A stretch of DNA of 64,000 bases from Glycine soja (GCF_004193775.1 NC_041021.1:8066651-8130650); one strand, 5' to 3'. Shown: positions 46,545 through 58,238, counted from the stretch's first letter. Notes: generated from the letters alone by a model not told the origin. Translations and numbers: made by a program.

Positions 46545-46997
46545 CTTTTCTATTATTTTTAATATTACTAGTACTTTGTTTTCTAGCCGTGTATTTGGCT
46601 ATATTATGACATTTGAACAATTTAGTATTTTCTTTATTTGCATGGTATGATTGAACAATTATGAATTATGTTATATGACTATGTGGTTTTTTATATATTT
46701 GATCTATTCATGTTTCTTGCTTCATGATTGGTTTATATTCTTCAATGAATGTCTTGTGGATGATTAGTAGTGTATGTATGTTTTATAATGTACGTATGTT
46801 TTATACTTGTTACACACTTTGGATTTTTGTTGATGCCAAAGGGGGAGAGAAATAGGGATTAAATCAAGAACTCACATAAGTAATTAACTTAATTTCAAGT
46901 AAAGCATAAACTCAAAAACAAAGGGGGAGAATATGGAAAATTAAGTGAGTGATCGATTAGGAAAAAGTGTGTGTATGTGTTTCTTGATTTCAGAGTT

Positions 46998-47020
46998 GTC
47001 ATCATCAAAAAGGGGGAGAT
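46998..47020 (+). promoter_or_regulatory. Polypurine tract of the truncated Copia element
   Basis: gtcatcatcaaaaaggggga plus gat, identical to the tract of the Copia element at 18173-18195. Confidence 0.85.
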
Positions 47021-48634
47021 TATAGAAGCAAGCTTCATGATGTTTAATCAAGATTGATTCAAAGAGTTTTGATGATAACAAAGATGATGACAAAAAGACC
47101 AAGAGAATGAGTTCAAGATTGAATCAAGAACACTTCAAGAATCAAGAGGAAATTTGATTTCAAGATTCAAGAATCAAGTTTCAAGATTTAAGTTTCAAGA
47201 ATCAAGAATCAAGAATAATCAATTTGAAGATTCAAGAATCAAGTAAAGACTCAATCAAGATAAGTACTAAAAAGTTTTTCAAAACATTGAGTAGCACATG
47301 AATTTTTCACAAAACCTTTTACCAAAGAGTTTTTACTCTCTAGTAATCGATTACCAGTTTATTGTAATCGATTACCAATAGCAAAGATTGTTTTCAAAAA
47401 GCTTTCAACTAAATTTACAACGTTCCAATTGATTTCAAAATGGTGTAATCGATTACAATGATTTGGTAATCGATTACCAGTGTGTTTGAACGTTGAAATT
47501 CAAATTCAATTGTGAAGAGTCACATCCTTTCAGAAAAATGCTTTGTGTAATCAATTACAATGATTTGGTAATCGATTACTAGTGATAAGTTCTGAAAAAA
47601 ATCAAAAGATGTAACTCTTCCAATGGTTTTCAAGTTTTTCTAAAAGGTTATAACTTTTCCAATGGTTTTCAAGTTTTTCTAAAGGTTTTCAAGTTTTTCT
47701 AATGGTTCTCTTGACCAGACATGAAGAGTCTATAAAAGCAAGATCTTGATTTGCATTCATTAACAACTTGCAACCTTTAAGAACAATCGTTACAATCCTT
47801 TACAACCCTTAAATCTCTTTGAACTTCTTCTTCTTCTTCTTCTTCCTTTTCCAAAAGCTTTCCAAAGTTTTCTAGTTTTCCAAACCTTGAAAACAAAATT
47901 GTGCTATTCATCTCTTTCATTCCCTTCTCCCTTTGCCAAAAAGAATTAGCCAAGGACAAACCGCCTGAATTCTTTTTGTGTCTCTCTTCTCCCTTTTCCA
48001 AAAGAACGAAGGACTAACCGCCTGAATTCTTTTGTGTCTCCCTTCTCCCTTGTCAAAGAATTCAAAACGACACAGTCTGAGAATTCTTTTGATTCTTACC
48101 TTTCCCATAAACAAAAGATTTCAAAGGACTAACCGCCTGAGAACTTTGTCTTAATACATTGGAGGGTACATCCTTTGTGGTACAAGTAGAGGGTACAATT
48201 ACTTGGGTTGTTGTGACTGAGAACAAGAGAGGGTACATCTCTTGTGGATCAGTTCTAGTGGAGGGTACATCCACTAGGTTGTTCAAAGAGAACAAGGGAG
48301 GGTACATCCCTTGTGAATCTTTGCTTGTAAAGGAATTTACAAGGTTGAAAAGAAATCTCAAGGACCACAGGTCGCTTGGGGACTGGATGTAGGCACGGGT
48401 TGTTGCCGAACCAGTATTAAACTCTTGAGTGTTTGTCTTCTTCTTTCCTACTCTTTTAATTTCTGCTGTGCACTTTAATTACCGCTTTTACTTTTGGTTA
48501 AGTTTCTTTTCTATTCTTTATTTTCTTAACATCATAGTAAAAGACTAAGAAGAGTAAATTTTTAATTAGTATAGGTCTAGTAATAATTAATTCAACCCCC
48601 CTTCTTTATTATTCTGAGGCCACTTGATCCAATA
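47021..48634 (+). repeat. 3' LTR of the truncated Copia element (1614 bp)
   Basis: It runs from tatagaagc (TG to TA) to gatccaata (CA to TA). It shares with the LTRs at 16408 and 20308 the 'tcaagaatcaag' microrepeats, GTAATCGATTAC palindromes, 'aaccgcctgaattctttt' units and 'gagggtacatccct' units. Both terminal dinucleotides have suffered a G-to-A or C-to-T change. Confidence 0.85.
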
Positions 48635-48635
48635 G

Positions 48636-50361
48636 TTGCGTGCAATGGTATTTTGTACCATTAATGACTTTTCAGCATATGAGAATTTGAGTGAATGTAG
48701 TGTTAAGAAGCATCATGCATGCCCTATCTGTGAAAAAAACACAAGCTACGTACAATTGAAACATGGAAGAAAAATAGTGTACACTCGACATTGACATTTT
48801 CTCAAACCTTATCACCTTTATCGGTTATCAAAAAAAGCTTTTAATGGAAGTAAGGGAGTTAAAATTGTGCCGTTACCCTTAACTGGTCCGAAGATTTTTG
48901 AGTTGGTTGAGGAAACAAATATTATATTCAAAATACCTAAAAGATGCTGACAAGTAAAACTTGCATATTGAAGAAGTGGTTAATATTCTTTGATCTTCCA
49001 TATTGGTCCGATCTAGATGTTAGACATTATATTGATGTTATGCATATGGAGAAAAATGTGTGTGATAGTGTAATCGACACATTTCTTATCATTAAAGGCA
49101 AGACAAAGGATGGTTTGAATACTCGTCTAGTTCTAGCTAAGATGGGTATACATGACCAATTACATCCAAGGTCTGATAGTAAGAAAATATATTTGTCTCT
49201 AGCATGTCATTCATTGTCAATAAATGAGAAGTCAAGTTTTTGTCAGTGTCTGCGGCATGTGAAAGTGTCATAGGGATAATCTTCAAATATTAAGAGTCTT
49301 GTGCAGGTGAAGGATCTTAAATTAGTTGGCTTAAAGTTTCATGACTGCCACGTCATGATGCAACAACTATTGGTCGTGACGATGCGATACATCTTCCCTA
49401 ACAAAGTTAGGCATACCATAACTCGCCTGTACTTATTCTTTAATGTTATATGTAGCAAAGTCATTGACCCTCTAAAGTTAGATGACATGGAAAATGAGGT
49501 TGTTATTATCTTGTGTTAGTTGGAGATGTATTTTTCCCCTTCATTTTTTGACATCATGGTTCACTTAATTGCTCATCTAGTGAGAGAAACTAAATTATGT
49601 GGCCCCATTTATTTACATTTGATGTACCTGGTTGAGAGATACATGAAGATCTTAAAAGGGTATACCAAAAATCTACACTATCTTGAAGCATTCATTGTTG
49701 AAAGGTACATTGCATAAAAGCTATTGAGTGATGTTTAGAGTACATTGAAAAGGCGAAACTTGTTCGGATTCTCGAGTCTCGTCATGACGAGAGAGTAGGT
49801 AAGGGTTCACAAGGACCAAATGTTATAACTCTGGGTCTACATGAATTGAATCAAACACATTTGTATATTTTGAATAACACTAATGAAGTTGTGTCATACA
49901 TAGTTCGTCACAAAGCCTTAGTGAAGGAAAGTAACCAAAAAATGACCAAGAATTGGGTGTTGAAAGAGCATAACAAGACTTTCCTAAATTGGTTTAAAGA
50001 TACAATCTTCGATGATGATAATGTTTCTAAAATGTTAAGCAAGTTAGTAGATGGGCCTAAACGAAATGTTAGAACTTGGAAGAGATACAATATCAACAAG
50101 TATTCGTCCTATACCAAATCACAAGATGACAAAAGTATAGTGCAAAACAGTAGGGTTAGTCTTAAGGTTGAAACTCAACACTTTGCTATTGTAAATGATG
50201 ACAACCCCTGTCTGGCGATCGTGCCTTACTTTGGAGTCATTGAAGAAATCTGGGAGCTTAATTATGTTAAATTCATTGTGTGTGTTTTTAAGTGTATGTG
50301 GGTTAATACTAATATCAGTGTGCAAACCGATGATTTTGGATTTACTTTGGTAGATCTAAGA
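48636..50361 (+). pseudogene. CACTA (En/Spm TNP2-like) transposase, C-terminal part
   Basis: The reading resumes with AMVFCTINDFSAYENLS and HHACPICEKNTSYVQLKHGR, then FFDLPYWSDLDVRHYIDVMHMEKNVCDS (Transposase_21). It continues with KDLKLVGLKFHDCHVMMQQL, MYFSPSFFDIMVHLIAHLVRE and VERYMKILKGYTKN (DUF4218), then EHNKTFLNWFKDTI, NINKYSSYTKSQDDKS and EEIWELNYVKFIVCVFKC to DDFGFTLVDL (DUF4216). It is the downstream half of the gene starting at 34848, with two frameshifts and several stops. It ends at about 50361, where a Gypsy gag sequence takes over. Confidence 0.85.
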
Positions 50362-52620
50362 CGGCTAAGGGCAAGGCAACTATTTCTTCATTCCATCAGT
50401 TTCGAGATGAGTCTTTGAGTGAAGCACTTGAATGATTCCATGGTTTGCTGCAGAAGACACCTACTCATGGATTTACAGAACCTATTCAGTTGAATATCTT
50501 CATTGATGGTTTGCAACCACAGTCCAAGCAATTGTTAGACGCTTCTGCTGGGGGCAAGATTAAGTTGAAAACTCCATAAGAAGCAATGGAACTTATTGAG
50601 AATATGACTGCTAGTGATCATGCTATTTTGCGTGATAGAACTCATGTACCTACCAAGAGAAGCCTGTTGGAACTCTCTTCATAAGATGCATTTTTGGCAC
50701 AGAACATGCTATTAGCTAAGCAGCTTGAATCACTCCCCGAGACACTTAGCAAGTTGCCAACACAGTTACAAGCGGCTCAATCCTCTCATTCAGTTATTAT
50801 ACAAGTTGGAGTTGTAGTATTTATGGAGGAGCTCATGAATCCGACTGTTGTATACCCCAAGATGATGCTGATAAAGAAGTAAATTACATGGGGAATCAAA
50901 ACAAACAAGGATTTTATTCAGGTGGCTTTTTAGGTTATCTGCAAGGAGGGAACTTCAATCAAAATCAAGGGCAAGGATGGAGGTCACTGATGTGCCATCA
51001 TTTTCTTATATTTTCTAAACCCTTTTTGCACCATTTTAATTACTGATTGGTCTTAATTGTCAATTAATTAGGCAGTTTTATTATTTGGGCTCATTTAGCT
51101 AATTTGATGTTTTTAATCTAATATCAGGAATTAATGAAACATTGGGCTTAATCCGGATTTTGGTTGTGGACTTGAAGAGGGCAAATAAAGTAGCGCTTAC
51201 CTTAGTTAATTTCTAATTAGGAAATTTCGCAATTTTATTTTATGTGGTTCAGTGTTTATTTCGTTTTGGGCCAGAGTATTGTAATAGGGCCCAGTGACTT
51301 TGAGTGACTCTTTTTAAATAGCAACCTTGAGATTCATGCAAGGCATTCTGTTAGACTATTATTCAGAGCTTAGGGTTTATGGTTTTGAAGTTTTTCTGTT
51401 CTAATGCTACTGTTTCGTTCTTAATGCAATTTTCCATTTCCTGCTTCTAATTACAATTTCGTTCTTGTTTCTTCTTCTACTTTCATTTACGTTTCTGTTT
51501 TCATTTTCGTTTCTGTCTCATTTACGTTTCTGCTTCATGTTTCATTTACGTTTTTTGTTTGAATCTATGGAAGGCTAATTATTCTGGTGTTGTTTCCTTC
51601 TGAGGAAGAAGCCCAACTCTCTTTGAGGTTTCATTTATAATGTGGTTCCCTGGCAGTTTTCCCTTCACCAGTTAACCCAAATTCGTGAACATTAATTAGT
51701 GCACGCTTCGTGTTCAATTAATTGCCTCTGAGCCTAACTTGCGTTCATGCTTAATGGACGAAGTGATAACTGGTGTATGTGGTGCCTAATCACGTATTGA
51801 CAACCCTAGGTTGATTTTCGCTTAGTAAATTGAAATAGGGTTGGATTAAGTGGTTAACTGTTAGGGACGAATTCTCCATAACCCAGGATAAGAGAATGGC
51901 TTCTGAATCAGAGGAAACAACCCATTTTTAATATTATTAGTTTCGTATTCCAGTTTACTTGTTCTGCTTCTTAAATCACAAAACAAACAAACCCCCCCAA
52001 TCGTTACTGTTCCTGCAAGTATATTATGAACAATTGGTTTATCATTGCTCGTTGGGAAATGACCTAGGATCACTTCCTAGTTACTGCATTTTCATGTTTA
52101 TTTGATTCGGGTACGGCCTCGATCAGTCACATCCAGGAATCAATTCAACAAAGATCAAGGAGGACCTTCCAATACACCTCCTAATCTAGGGCCTAACTTG
52201 TATAAGAGGACCACCAAACTGGAAGAAACTTTGGCTCAATTTATGCAGGTTTCAATGTCTAACCATAAAAGCACTGAGTCAACCATCAAGAACTTGGAGA
52301 TCCAAGTGGGACAGCTAGCCAAGCAAATAACTGAGAATTCTTCTTGAGGTTTTGGAGCTAACAGTGAGAAAAATCCCAAGGAAGAATGTAAGGCTGTCAT
52401 GACCAGAAGCAAAAGGGAGACCATTGTGGAGAATAAAGGAAGGACTAATGAAGAGGAGGAGTTAGGAGCTGAAAAAGAAAAAGAAAATGAGGGAGATCAA
52501 ATGGATCAGAGAAAAATAAATGAAGATGAGGACGAAAAAATGCAAAAAAGAGAGATAGTGAGGAGGAGAAAAAGACTAAGAGTGAGTTGGCAAGAGAGAA
52601 GAAGAAGGAGGTTGTCTTAA
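50362..52620 (+). pseudogene. Gypsy gag, interrupted by a solo LTR
   Basis: The reading begins FRDESLSEALE, stop, FHGLLQKTPTHGFTEPIQLN, then IFIDGLQPQSKQLLDASAGG, KRSLLELSS and QLESLPETLSKLPTQLQA, to GGNFNQNQGQGWRSH at 50987. The solo LTR (50988-52125) and one copy of the duplication follow. Gag resumes with HPGNQFNKDQGGPSNTPPNL-like sequence and KLEETLAQFMQVSMSN, ending in a lysine/glutamate-rich linker. Many stops are present. This is the gag and nucleic-acid-binding linker region typical of legume Gypsy elements. Confidence 0.75.
50988..52125 (+). mobile_element. Solo LTR of the Athila/Calypso-like family with perfect target duplication
   Basis: It begins TGATGTGCCATCATTTTC and ends GGTACGGCCTCGATCA, matching the LTRs at 35514-36620 and 44556-44855 in the other orientation. 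It is flanked by GTCAC at 50983-50987 and GTCAC at 52126-52130. No internal sequence remains, so the two LTRs of a former element recombined. The homopolymer that is G12 or G16 in the other copies is only C7 here (about 51991-51997). Confidence 0.93.
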
Positions 52621-52709
52621 GTTCTGGAAAGGAAGCACCATATCCCTTGGTGCCATCTAAAAAGGACAAGGAATGACACTTTGCTCGTTTCCTTGATATT
52701 TTCAAGAAA

Positions 52710-53365
52710 TTGGAGATCATTATTCCGTTTGGAGAAGCCTTGCAACAGATGTCACTCTACTCCAAGTTTCTAAAAGATCTGCTAACCAAGAAGGGCAAAT
52801 ATATCCGCAGTGACAACATTGTGGTGGAAGGAAATTGTAGTGTTGTCATCCAAAGGATCCTTCCACCAAAATATAAGGATCTAGGAGTGTTACTATCCCT
52901 TGCTCAATTGGTATTGTGTTAGTTGGAAAGGCGCTTATTGATTTAGGGGCTAGCATTAATTTAACGCCCCTATCTATGTGTAGAAGGATAAGAGAATTGG
53001 AAATCCTGCCAACTAGAATGACATTGCAACTAGCGGATCGCTCAATCACGAGGCCATATGGTGTAGTAGAAGATTTATTGGTCAAAGTGCGTCAATTCAC
53101 TTTCCCTACAGATTTTGTGATTATGGACATTGAAGAGGACGCTGAAATTCCACTAATTCTAGGCCGTTCATTCATGTTGATAGCCAATTGTATGGTTGAT
53201 ATGGGAAAGGGCAACCTTGAGATGAGTGTAGATGATCAGAAGGTTACTTTCAATTTATTTGATGTAGTGAAACATTCAAAAGACCGAAATGTCTGCTCCA
53301 AGATAGAGAAAATTGAGAATGAGAAAGCTCTGGTGGCTAGAGCTAAGGTGATACAGGACCCTTAG
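52710..53365 (+). pseudogene. Gypsy aspartic protease region
   Basis: The reading from 52916 has VGKALIDLGASINLTPLSM (D-L-G active site), RMTLQLADRSITRPYGVVED, TDFVIMDIEEDAEIPLILGR and SFMLIANCMVDMGKGNL. Upstream, 52710-52922 gives EALQQMSLYSKFLKDLLTKK and RILPPKYKDLG, the segment that precedes the protease in this clade. A frameshift separates the two. This 150-codon stretch is open and well conserved. Confidence 0.8.
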
Positions 53366-53589
53366 AGGTAACATGCGTCAAGCTTGTGACGTTAAAGAAA
53401 CGCTTACTGGGAGGCAACCCAGCTTTTTCTTAGTTTCCTCAATCATTTTTTTTTCTGTTCATCATTACATGTAGTTAGGTTGTGACTCATTTGAGATTGC
53501 TAGAGTAAAGTGTTAAGCATGTTTTGTGTGATAAAGGGGTTGGCCAAAAGCTTCTCTGAAGCATAGGATAAGGAAAGAACTTAGAAAAA

Positions 53590-55370
53590 TTTTTAGTCAT
53601 CCAACTCGCTCAGTGTGCCCCATGCACTAAGCGAGACATACCCTATGCGCTAAGCAAGTAGCATCTCTCGCTAAGCGCACTAACCCCCATCCATTGGTTG
53701 TTGGGGTCTCGCTAATCGAGACAATCGCTCTAAGCCAAAAAACCTCTCGGGTTGTGCATTTAATGGAATTGGGCTAAGCGAGTCATCTCGCTGAGCGCAA
53801 CATGGTCTCTTGCTAAGCGCGCCTATGCGCTAAGCGCAAAAGGCTCTCTGCCTGGACCTTTATGGCAATTGCGCTAAGCGGGTCATCCCGCTAAGCCTAA
53901 AACCCTATCTAGAATGGCAATAGCGCTAAGCAAGACTATCTCGCTAAACATGACCCCACTACTACATCATGAGGCATTTAATCCACTAAGCGAGCCATGT
54001 CCCGCTTAGCAGAAGTTGTAGACCAATCAGAGCTACATAACTCGCTAAGCGTGCACCTGCGTGCTAAGCCCAAAAATCTCTCGGGTTTCCTGATTTTTGA
54101 ATTGGGCTAAGCGAGTCAGTCTCGCTAAGGGCATGAGTTTAAATCCTGAAAATTCAAACGTCACTAAGTGCTCACTTAGCGAGTCACTTACGCTTAGCGA
54201 GCAATTCGAAACTGCTAAAAAAATAAAACATAACTGCCTTACCTTTGCATTCTTCTATAACTTCCCTCACTATCATTTCACAATCATTTGCATTCTTGCT
54301 CTGTGCTCACATTTGCTCTCTGCTACTTGCCTCACAATTCACTTATTCAGCAATCCAAGTAAGTCCCTTGCACTTTCTTTTTTATTTAAGTTCTGAACCC
54401 TAGGGTAGAAGACATATTAGTTGTACTGTGATTTTTTGCTTTTGATGTTGTTGATTGCTTGTAGTTAATTGCTTAGTTAGCTTGTTGTTAGGGCTTTAGT
54501 TTAGTATGTTATGTAGGTTGTTTGTAGGGCTAATCCTTAGGCTTATTATGCCTGAAAAGTGGCTAGGGAGTTAAGGCTTCAAAGCCCCGATTTTCAGGAA
54601 ATTTGATGCACTCGCTAAGCGAGTTCATCAGTTTTGATTGAATTTCTGGGTTTTTTGATGAACACGCTAAGCAGGCCCTGTCCCGCTAAGCAAGTTCATC
54701 AGTTCTGTTTAAATTTATGCATATTTGTATGAACTTGCTAAGCCATTGCACTGCGGCTTAGTGACCCTTTAAATTTCAGTCTGTAATTTTTGAGTTCACA
54801 TGAACTCGCTAAGCCAGCATGTTGCGCTTAACGAGTCCACTTAGTTAGGACTGTGATATAGAGGCGCTTGGTATTCCCGTTGCGGCCAAGCGAGCCACGA
54901 TCGCTAAGCCAACATGCCTCTGATTGTGAATAATCCTGGGCTAAGCGAGTCTGTCTCGCTAAGCCCAAGGCAATTTAGTTCTGTAGATTTCTGTACATGC
55001 GCTAAGCGAATCATGCTCGCTAAGCGCAATTTCTTCTCTATTTTAGAATAAGGCTTAGCGAGCCTGCTCGCTAAGCCATTAATTTTGTAATAGTTAGTCC
55101 CGCTAAGTGCCCACTGGCGCTAAGCCTATGTAGTGTGTCGCGCTAAGCGAGCCATGCTCGCTAAGCACAATTAGCTCTCTGTTAGAGAATAAGGCTTAGC
55201 AAGCCATGCTCGCTTAGCCATAGTGTTGTTCCAACTAAGCGAGGGTGTCTCACTTAGCCAGAGTCTTTGATTTCCTGTTGTCGCGCTAAGCACGCCCTGC
55301 GCGCTAAGCACATGCTGTTGTTTTCTGAAGGCACGCTAAGTGAGCCTGTCTTCCTAAGCGCCTAACTCTA
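53590..55370. repeat. CGCTAAGC/GCTTAGCG repeat field
   Basis: Dozens of copies of CGCTAAGCGAG, CTCGCTAAGC, GCGCTAAGC and their complements occur with irregular spacing of 10-60 bases. They often pair as GCGAG-N4-7-CTCGC. A perfect example is gcttagcgag-cctg-ctcgctaagc near 55051-55075. Between 54130 and 54600 a less repetitive segment intervenes. No ORF of note spans it. It lies between the protease and the env-region-like domain of the Gypsy element. Confidence 0.85.
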
Positions 55371-55446
55371 TTTTCCTTTTGTTTTTCTGTTATCAATTTT
55401 CAATAAACCCTGCCTCACTTCTTTTCTTTTGCTTGTTTTGGTGCAG

Positions 55447-55850
55447 ATGACCTCCAGAAAGAGACGTGCTTCCACTTCTAGACCTCAGGAGCCGTACGAT
55501 ACCACTTGATTCGTTTTTGAGGTCGCCTGAGAGCGATATGAGCAAAACATTCATGCCATGAACATCCTCCTCGAGAGGAATGTTGAGATGCAGATCACAC
55601 AGTATGATGAGTTCCATAAGGAGCTCAAGAGGCGTCGATGGAGTAGAGCCTTGACCAGGCAACCGGATAACCACATCGATGTGGCCCTGGTCAAGGAATT
55701 TTATGCTAATCTTTTTGATCTAGAGGATAAATCTCCATGACAAGTCAGGGTATGAGGCAAGTAGATTAAATTTGATGCTACAACTCTTAATGAGTTCTTA
55801 GAGACCCTCGTGGTTTTGGAGCCTAAGGAGAGGTTAATGCAATCCTCCTA
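55447..55850 (+). pseudogene. Putative plant transposon protein domain, N-terminal fragment
   Basis: The ATG at 55447 opens MTSRKRRASTSRPQEP and, beyond stops and a frameshift, ILLERNVEMQITQYDEFHKE, LKRRRWSRALTRQ, HIDVALVKEFYANLFDLEDK and, after a TGA, KFDATTLNEFLETLVVLEPK. This matches the start of the plant-transposon-protein domain found downstream of the polyprotein in several legume Gypsy elements. The rest of the domain is gone. It follows the repeat field by about 75 bases. Confidence 0.65.
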
Positions 55851-55860
55851 GGAAGGGACC

Positions 55861-56923
55861 AGTCACTAGAGCCATAAGTAAGAGGCTCTAAGAGGATTGG
55901 GCTAGAGCTGCTGAAGAAGGCCCTAGGGTTCTCATGAACCTTAGGATAGATTTCTGAGCCCATGGGCCAAGGTTGGATCCAATTATCTTTGTACATATTA
56001 GATTAGGATGTCATTATATTTGATCCTTGTATTTAGGACTCCATAATGTAGGTAGGATGCCCTAGAAATATAGGATTTTTTAGCCCTTGTATATTAGGGC
56101 ACCTAGACTAGTTTTTGTATTAGGGGTAGTTTTGTAATTTCACATGCACTAAGTGAATATTTGATGTGTGTGTTGGCAAATAAATTTAATTGAATTGGTA
56201 GAAGCCCAATCCAATTAAATTTTGGAGGGGGAGGTGAGCATTTGCTTATTACATCCCATTGCCACATCATATAGTCACACTTTGTGCATGTCCTTCATGC
56301 TTTACATTCCTCATGACACCTAAGCACACTTAGTGGAGAATCTTGGAATTGATCTTGGATTAGTGGGCTGAACCATAATTGAAATTCACTAATCATAATT
56401 AGTGAAATTTTGGCTCCAAAATTTGGCTCCACAAATTCATTTTCAAATTCAAGTGAAATTTGAATTGAAATTCAAATTTTCCTCCAATTTTGTGTGAGAC
56501 TTAAGCTATAAATAGAGGTCATGTGTGTGCATTTTTTTTCAACTTTGATCATTTGAAAATTAAACTTCAGATTTTAGAGCTCTTTTAGAGATCAAAATTT
56601 TGTGCTCTTCTCTTCCTCTCCCTTCATTTATCTCCTTCTTTCTCCAAGCTCTTATCCATGACCTCATATGGTGGAAAGCTTCTTCTAGACTCATCTTCTC
56701 CTTGAAATGGCGTCTCCTCTTTCTCTTCCTTATCCATTCTACTTCCATTCATCTTCCAAGAAGCAAAGAAATCCATTGATGAAGAAGATCCTAGGCCTAC
56801 AAGCTCCAATGGAGCTTACATCAGAGGTACTAAGCCTATTCTCGCTTCTGCAGCACATACCTGGACTCTCAGGAGCTGGTAGCAAAATTATGTATTCCAA
56901 GGCGGGGTTTCGTACTTAATGTT
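55861..56923 (+). promoter_or_regulatory. LTR-like or promoter-like region with TATA box
   Basis: Bases 55955-56823 read like a plant LTR or promoter. A TG start (tgagcccatgggcc) is followed by AT-rich sequence and a clear TATA box, CTATAAATAGA at 56506-56516. Leader-like C/T-rich sequence follows, then an ATG-started ORF (56707) and an end near 'cttacatca'. I found no matching second LTR and no duplication, so solo LTR is only a hypothesis. The ORF from 56707 (70 residues) matches nothing I recognise. Confidence 0.4.
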
Positions 56924-57199
56924 GAGGGAGCACCCTAGAAGCTCCTTAGGAATGACCTCACCACTCTCGCACAGACCTGGAGTGTCCTATCCTATTCCAA
57001 CCTCACTTGTAACGTCCCGTCTCGTCGCTACGATATCAACACTCTTATATGCAATAATTTAAATTTTTTATGAAAGAAATCCTTTAATTTTGCTTATGAA
57101 AATAGAAGTAATTTTGTCATAACATACATTCATCCAACAACACGCCATTAATTAAGTGAATATGCATAATTATATAGAAACAATAACTCGGTACACGTT
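56924..57199. other. Spacer before the Tat/Ogre-like element
   Basis: No gene or recognisable repeat was seen. Confidence 0.4.
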
Positions 57200-58238
57200 T
57201 GTCATACCCTAATTTCGTCCGGGGACCATTATTTGTTGGCATGCGACCTTCGCTTGACTGCCTCAAAATGTTTAACAAGCATTGTTGTGCAATCTGTAAA
57301 GTTCCGCAACATTCCGAAAGTCAAAAAGAGCATTGTCGCGTAATCTGTAAAGTTTCGCAACATTCCGGAAGGAAAAACAAGCATCGTTGCGTAATCCGTA
57401 AAGTTTTGCAACATTCTGAAAGGAAAAACAAGCATTGTTGCATAATCCGTAAAATTCTGCAACGTTTCAGAAAGAAATCAATAAAAAACACCAAGAGGGG
57501 GTGTACTTAGTGGAAAAGGGGGGGTGAACTTATCAAGATCCTCCACGTTTTGTTGAAAAATAGTTTCCGGGGCTTTCGTAATGCTTCCGTAAAAGTTTTG
57601 AAAACCTTGGGTAAACATATTTCACTTGATATTGGTGAAAGGGAAGAGGAAAAAGAAGAAAATCAAGTCCTATATGCTTCCAGGGCTTCCATAATGCTTT
57701 CGTAAAATTTTGGAAAACCTTGGGTAAGCATATTTCACTTGATATTGGTGAAAAGAAAGAGGAAAAAGAAGAAAATCAAGTCCTATATGCTTCCGTAAGG
57801 CTTTCGTAACTTTTCCGTAAATTATGAAGAAGGGGGGGGGTGAACTTATCAAAAGAATCAAAAGGTTTTTTAAATGGTCCAACGCCTTAAACGAATTTTT
57901 TTCGGTCAAAATATATCTTGGAAAAAAAGATAAAAACAACTTAACCAATGTTCAGTTCTCAAAGAACTACGTAGGAGCGAGGGAAACACCCTTGTCGACC
58001 ACAAAAAGATAAAAAATATAAAAGGCATAAAAAGACATAAAAACGTAAAAAGGGAAAATAAAAAAAATCGAAGACATGATATTGCACACTTTGTTAAAGG
58101 CTGTTGTCCCTTGTGATGGACGCATGAGGTGCTAATACCTTTCCCGTGTGTAAAAACAACTCCCGAACCTTTCACGATTAAAGTTCGTAGACCACATCTT
58201 TCCGGTTTTTTCGACGTTTTCCTCGAATAAACGTTGAT
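57200..58238 (+). repeat. 5' LTR of the Tat/Ogre-like element
   Basis: The LTR holds internal repeats: four units of about 55 bases with 'gcgtaatctgtaaagttt' and 'gcaacattccg' (57270-57480), and two units of about 125 bases with 'tatttcacttgatattggtg' (57600-57830). The right boundary is placed before the primer site; the other LTR is outside the window. Confidence 0.75.

Larger units (their letters stand above)
44956..48634 (+). mobile_element. 5'-truncated SIRE-like Copia element
   Basis: Only the 3' part is left: ATCGATTAC-rich spacer (45140-45245), an env-like/plant-transposon-protein ORF (45438-46544), the purine tract caaaaagggggagat and a 3' LTR (47021-48634). LTR and tract match the Copia element at 16408-21759, in the opposite orientation. 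gag and pol and the 5' LTR are missing, presumably lost in the rearrangement at 44855-44990. On the right the LTR adjoins the CACTA transposase at 48635. Confidence 0.8.
50362..55860 (+). mobile_element. Degenerate Ty3-Gypsy element (gag, protease, repeat field, env-region-like domain; pol absent)
   Basis: The order is gag (50362-52620), protease (52710-53365), a characteristic 'gttaaagaaacgcttactgg' plus gaggcaaccc junction (53391-53421), a 1.8-kb field of CGCTAAGC repeats and a plant-transposon-protein domain fragment (55447-55850). RT, RNase H and integrase are missing between protease and repeat field, so this is an internally deleted or non-autonomous derivative. No LTR of its own was identified on the left. 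It holds an Athila-type solo LTR. Confidence 0.7.

Noticed and set aside
53590..55370. CRISPR or satellite array suggested by repeated CGCTAAGC
   Set aside because: Unit and spacer lengths vary freely and the intervening sequence is unique, so it is neither a satellite nor a CRISPR array.
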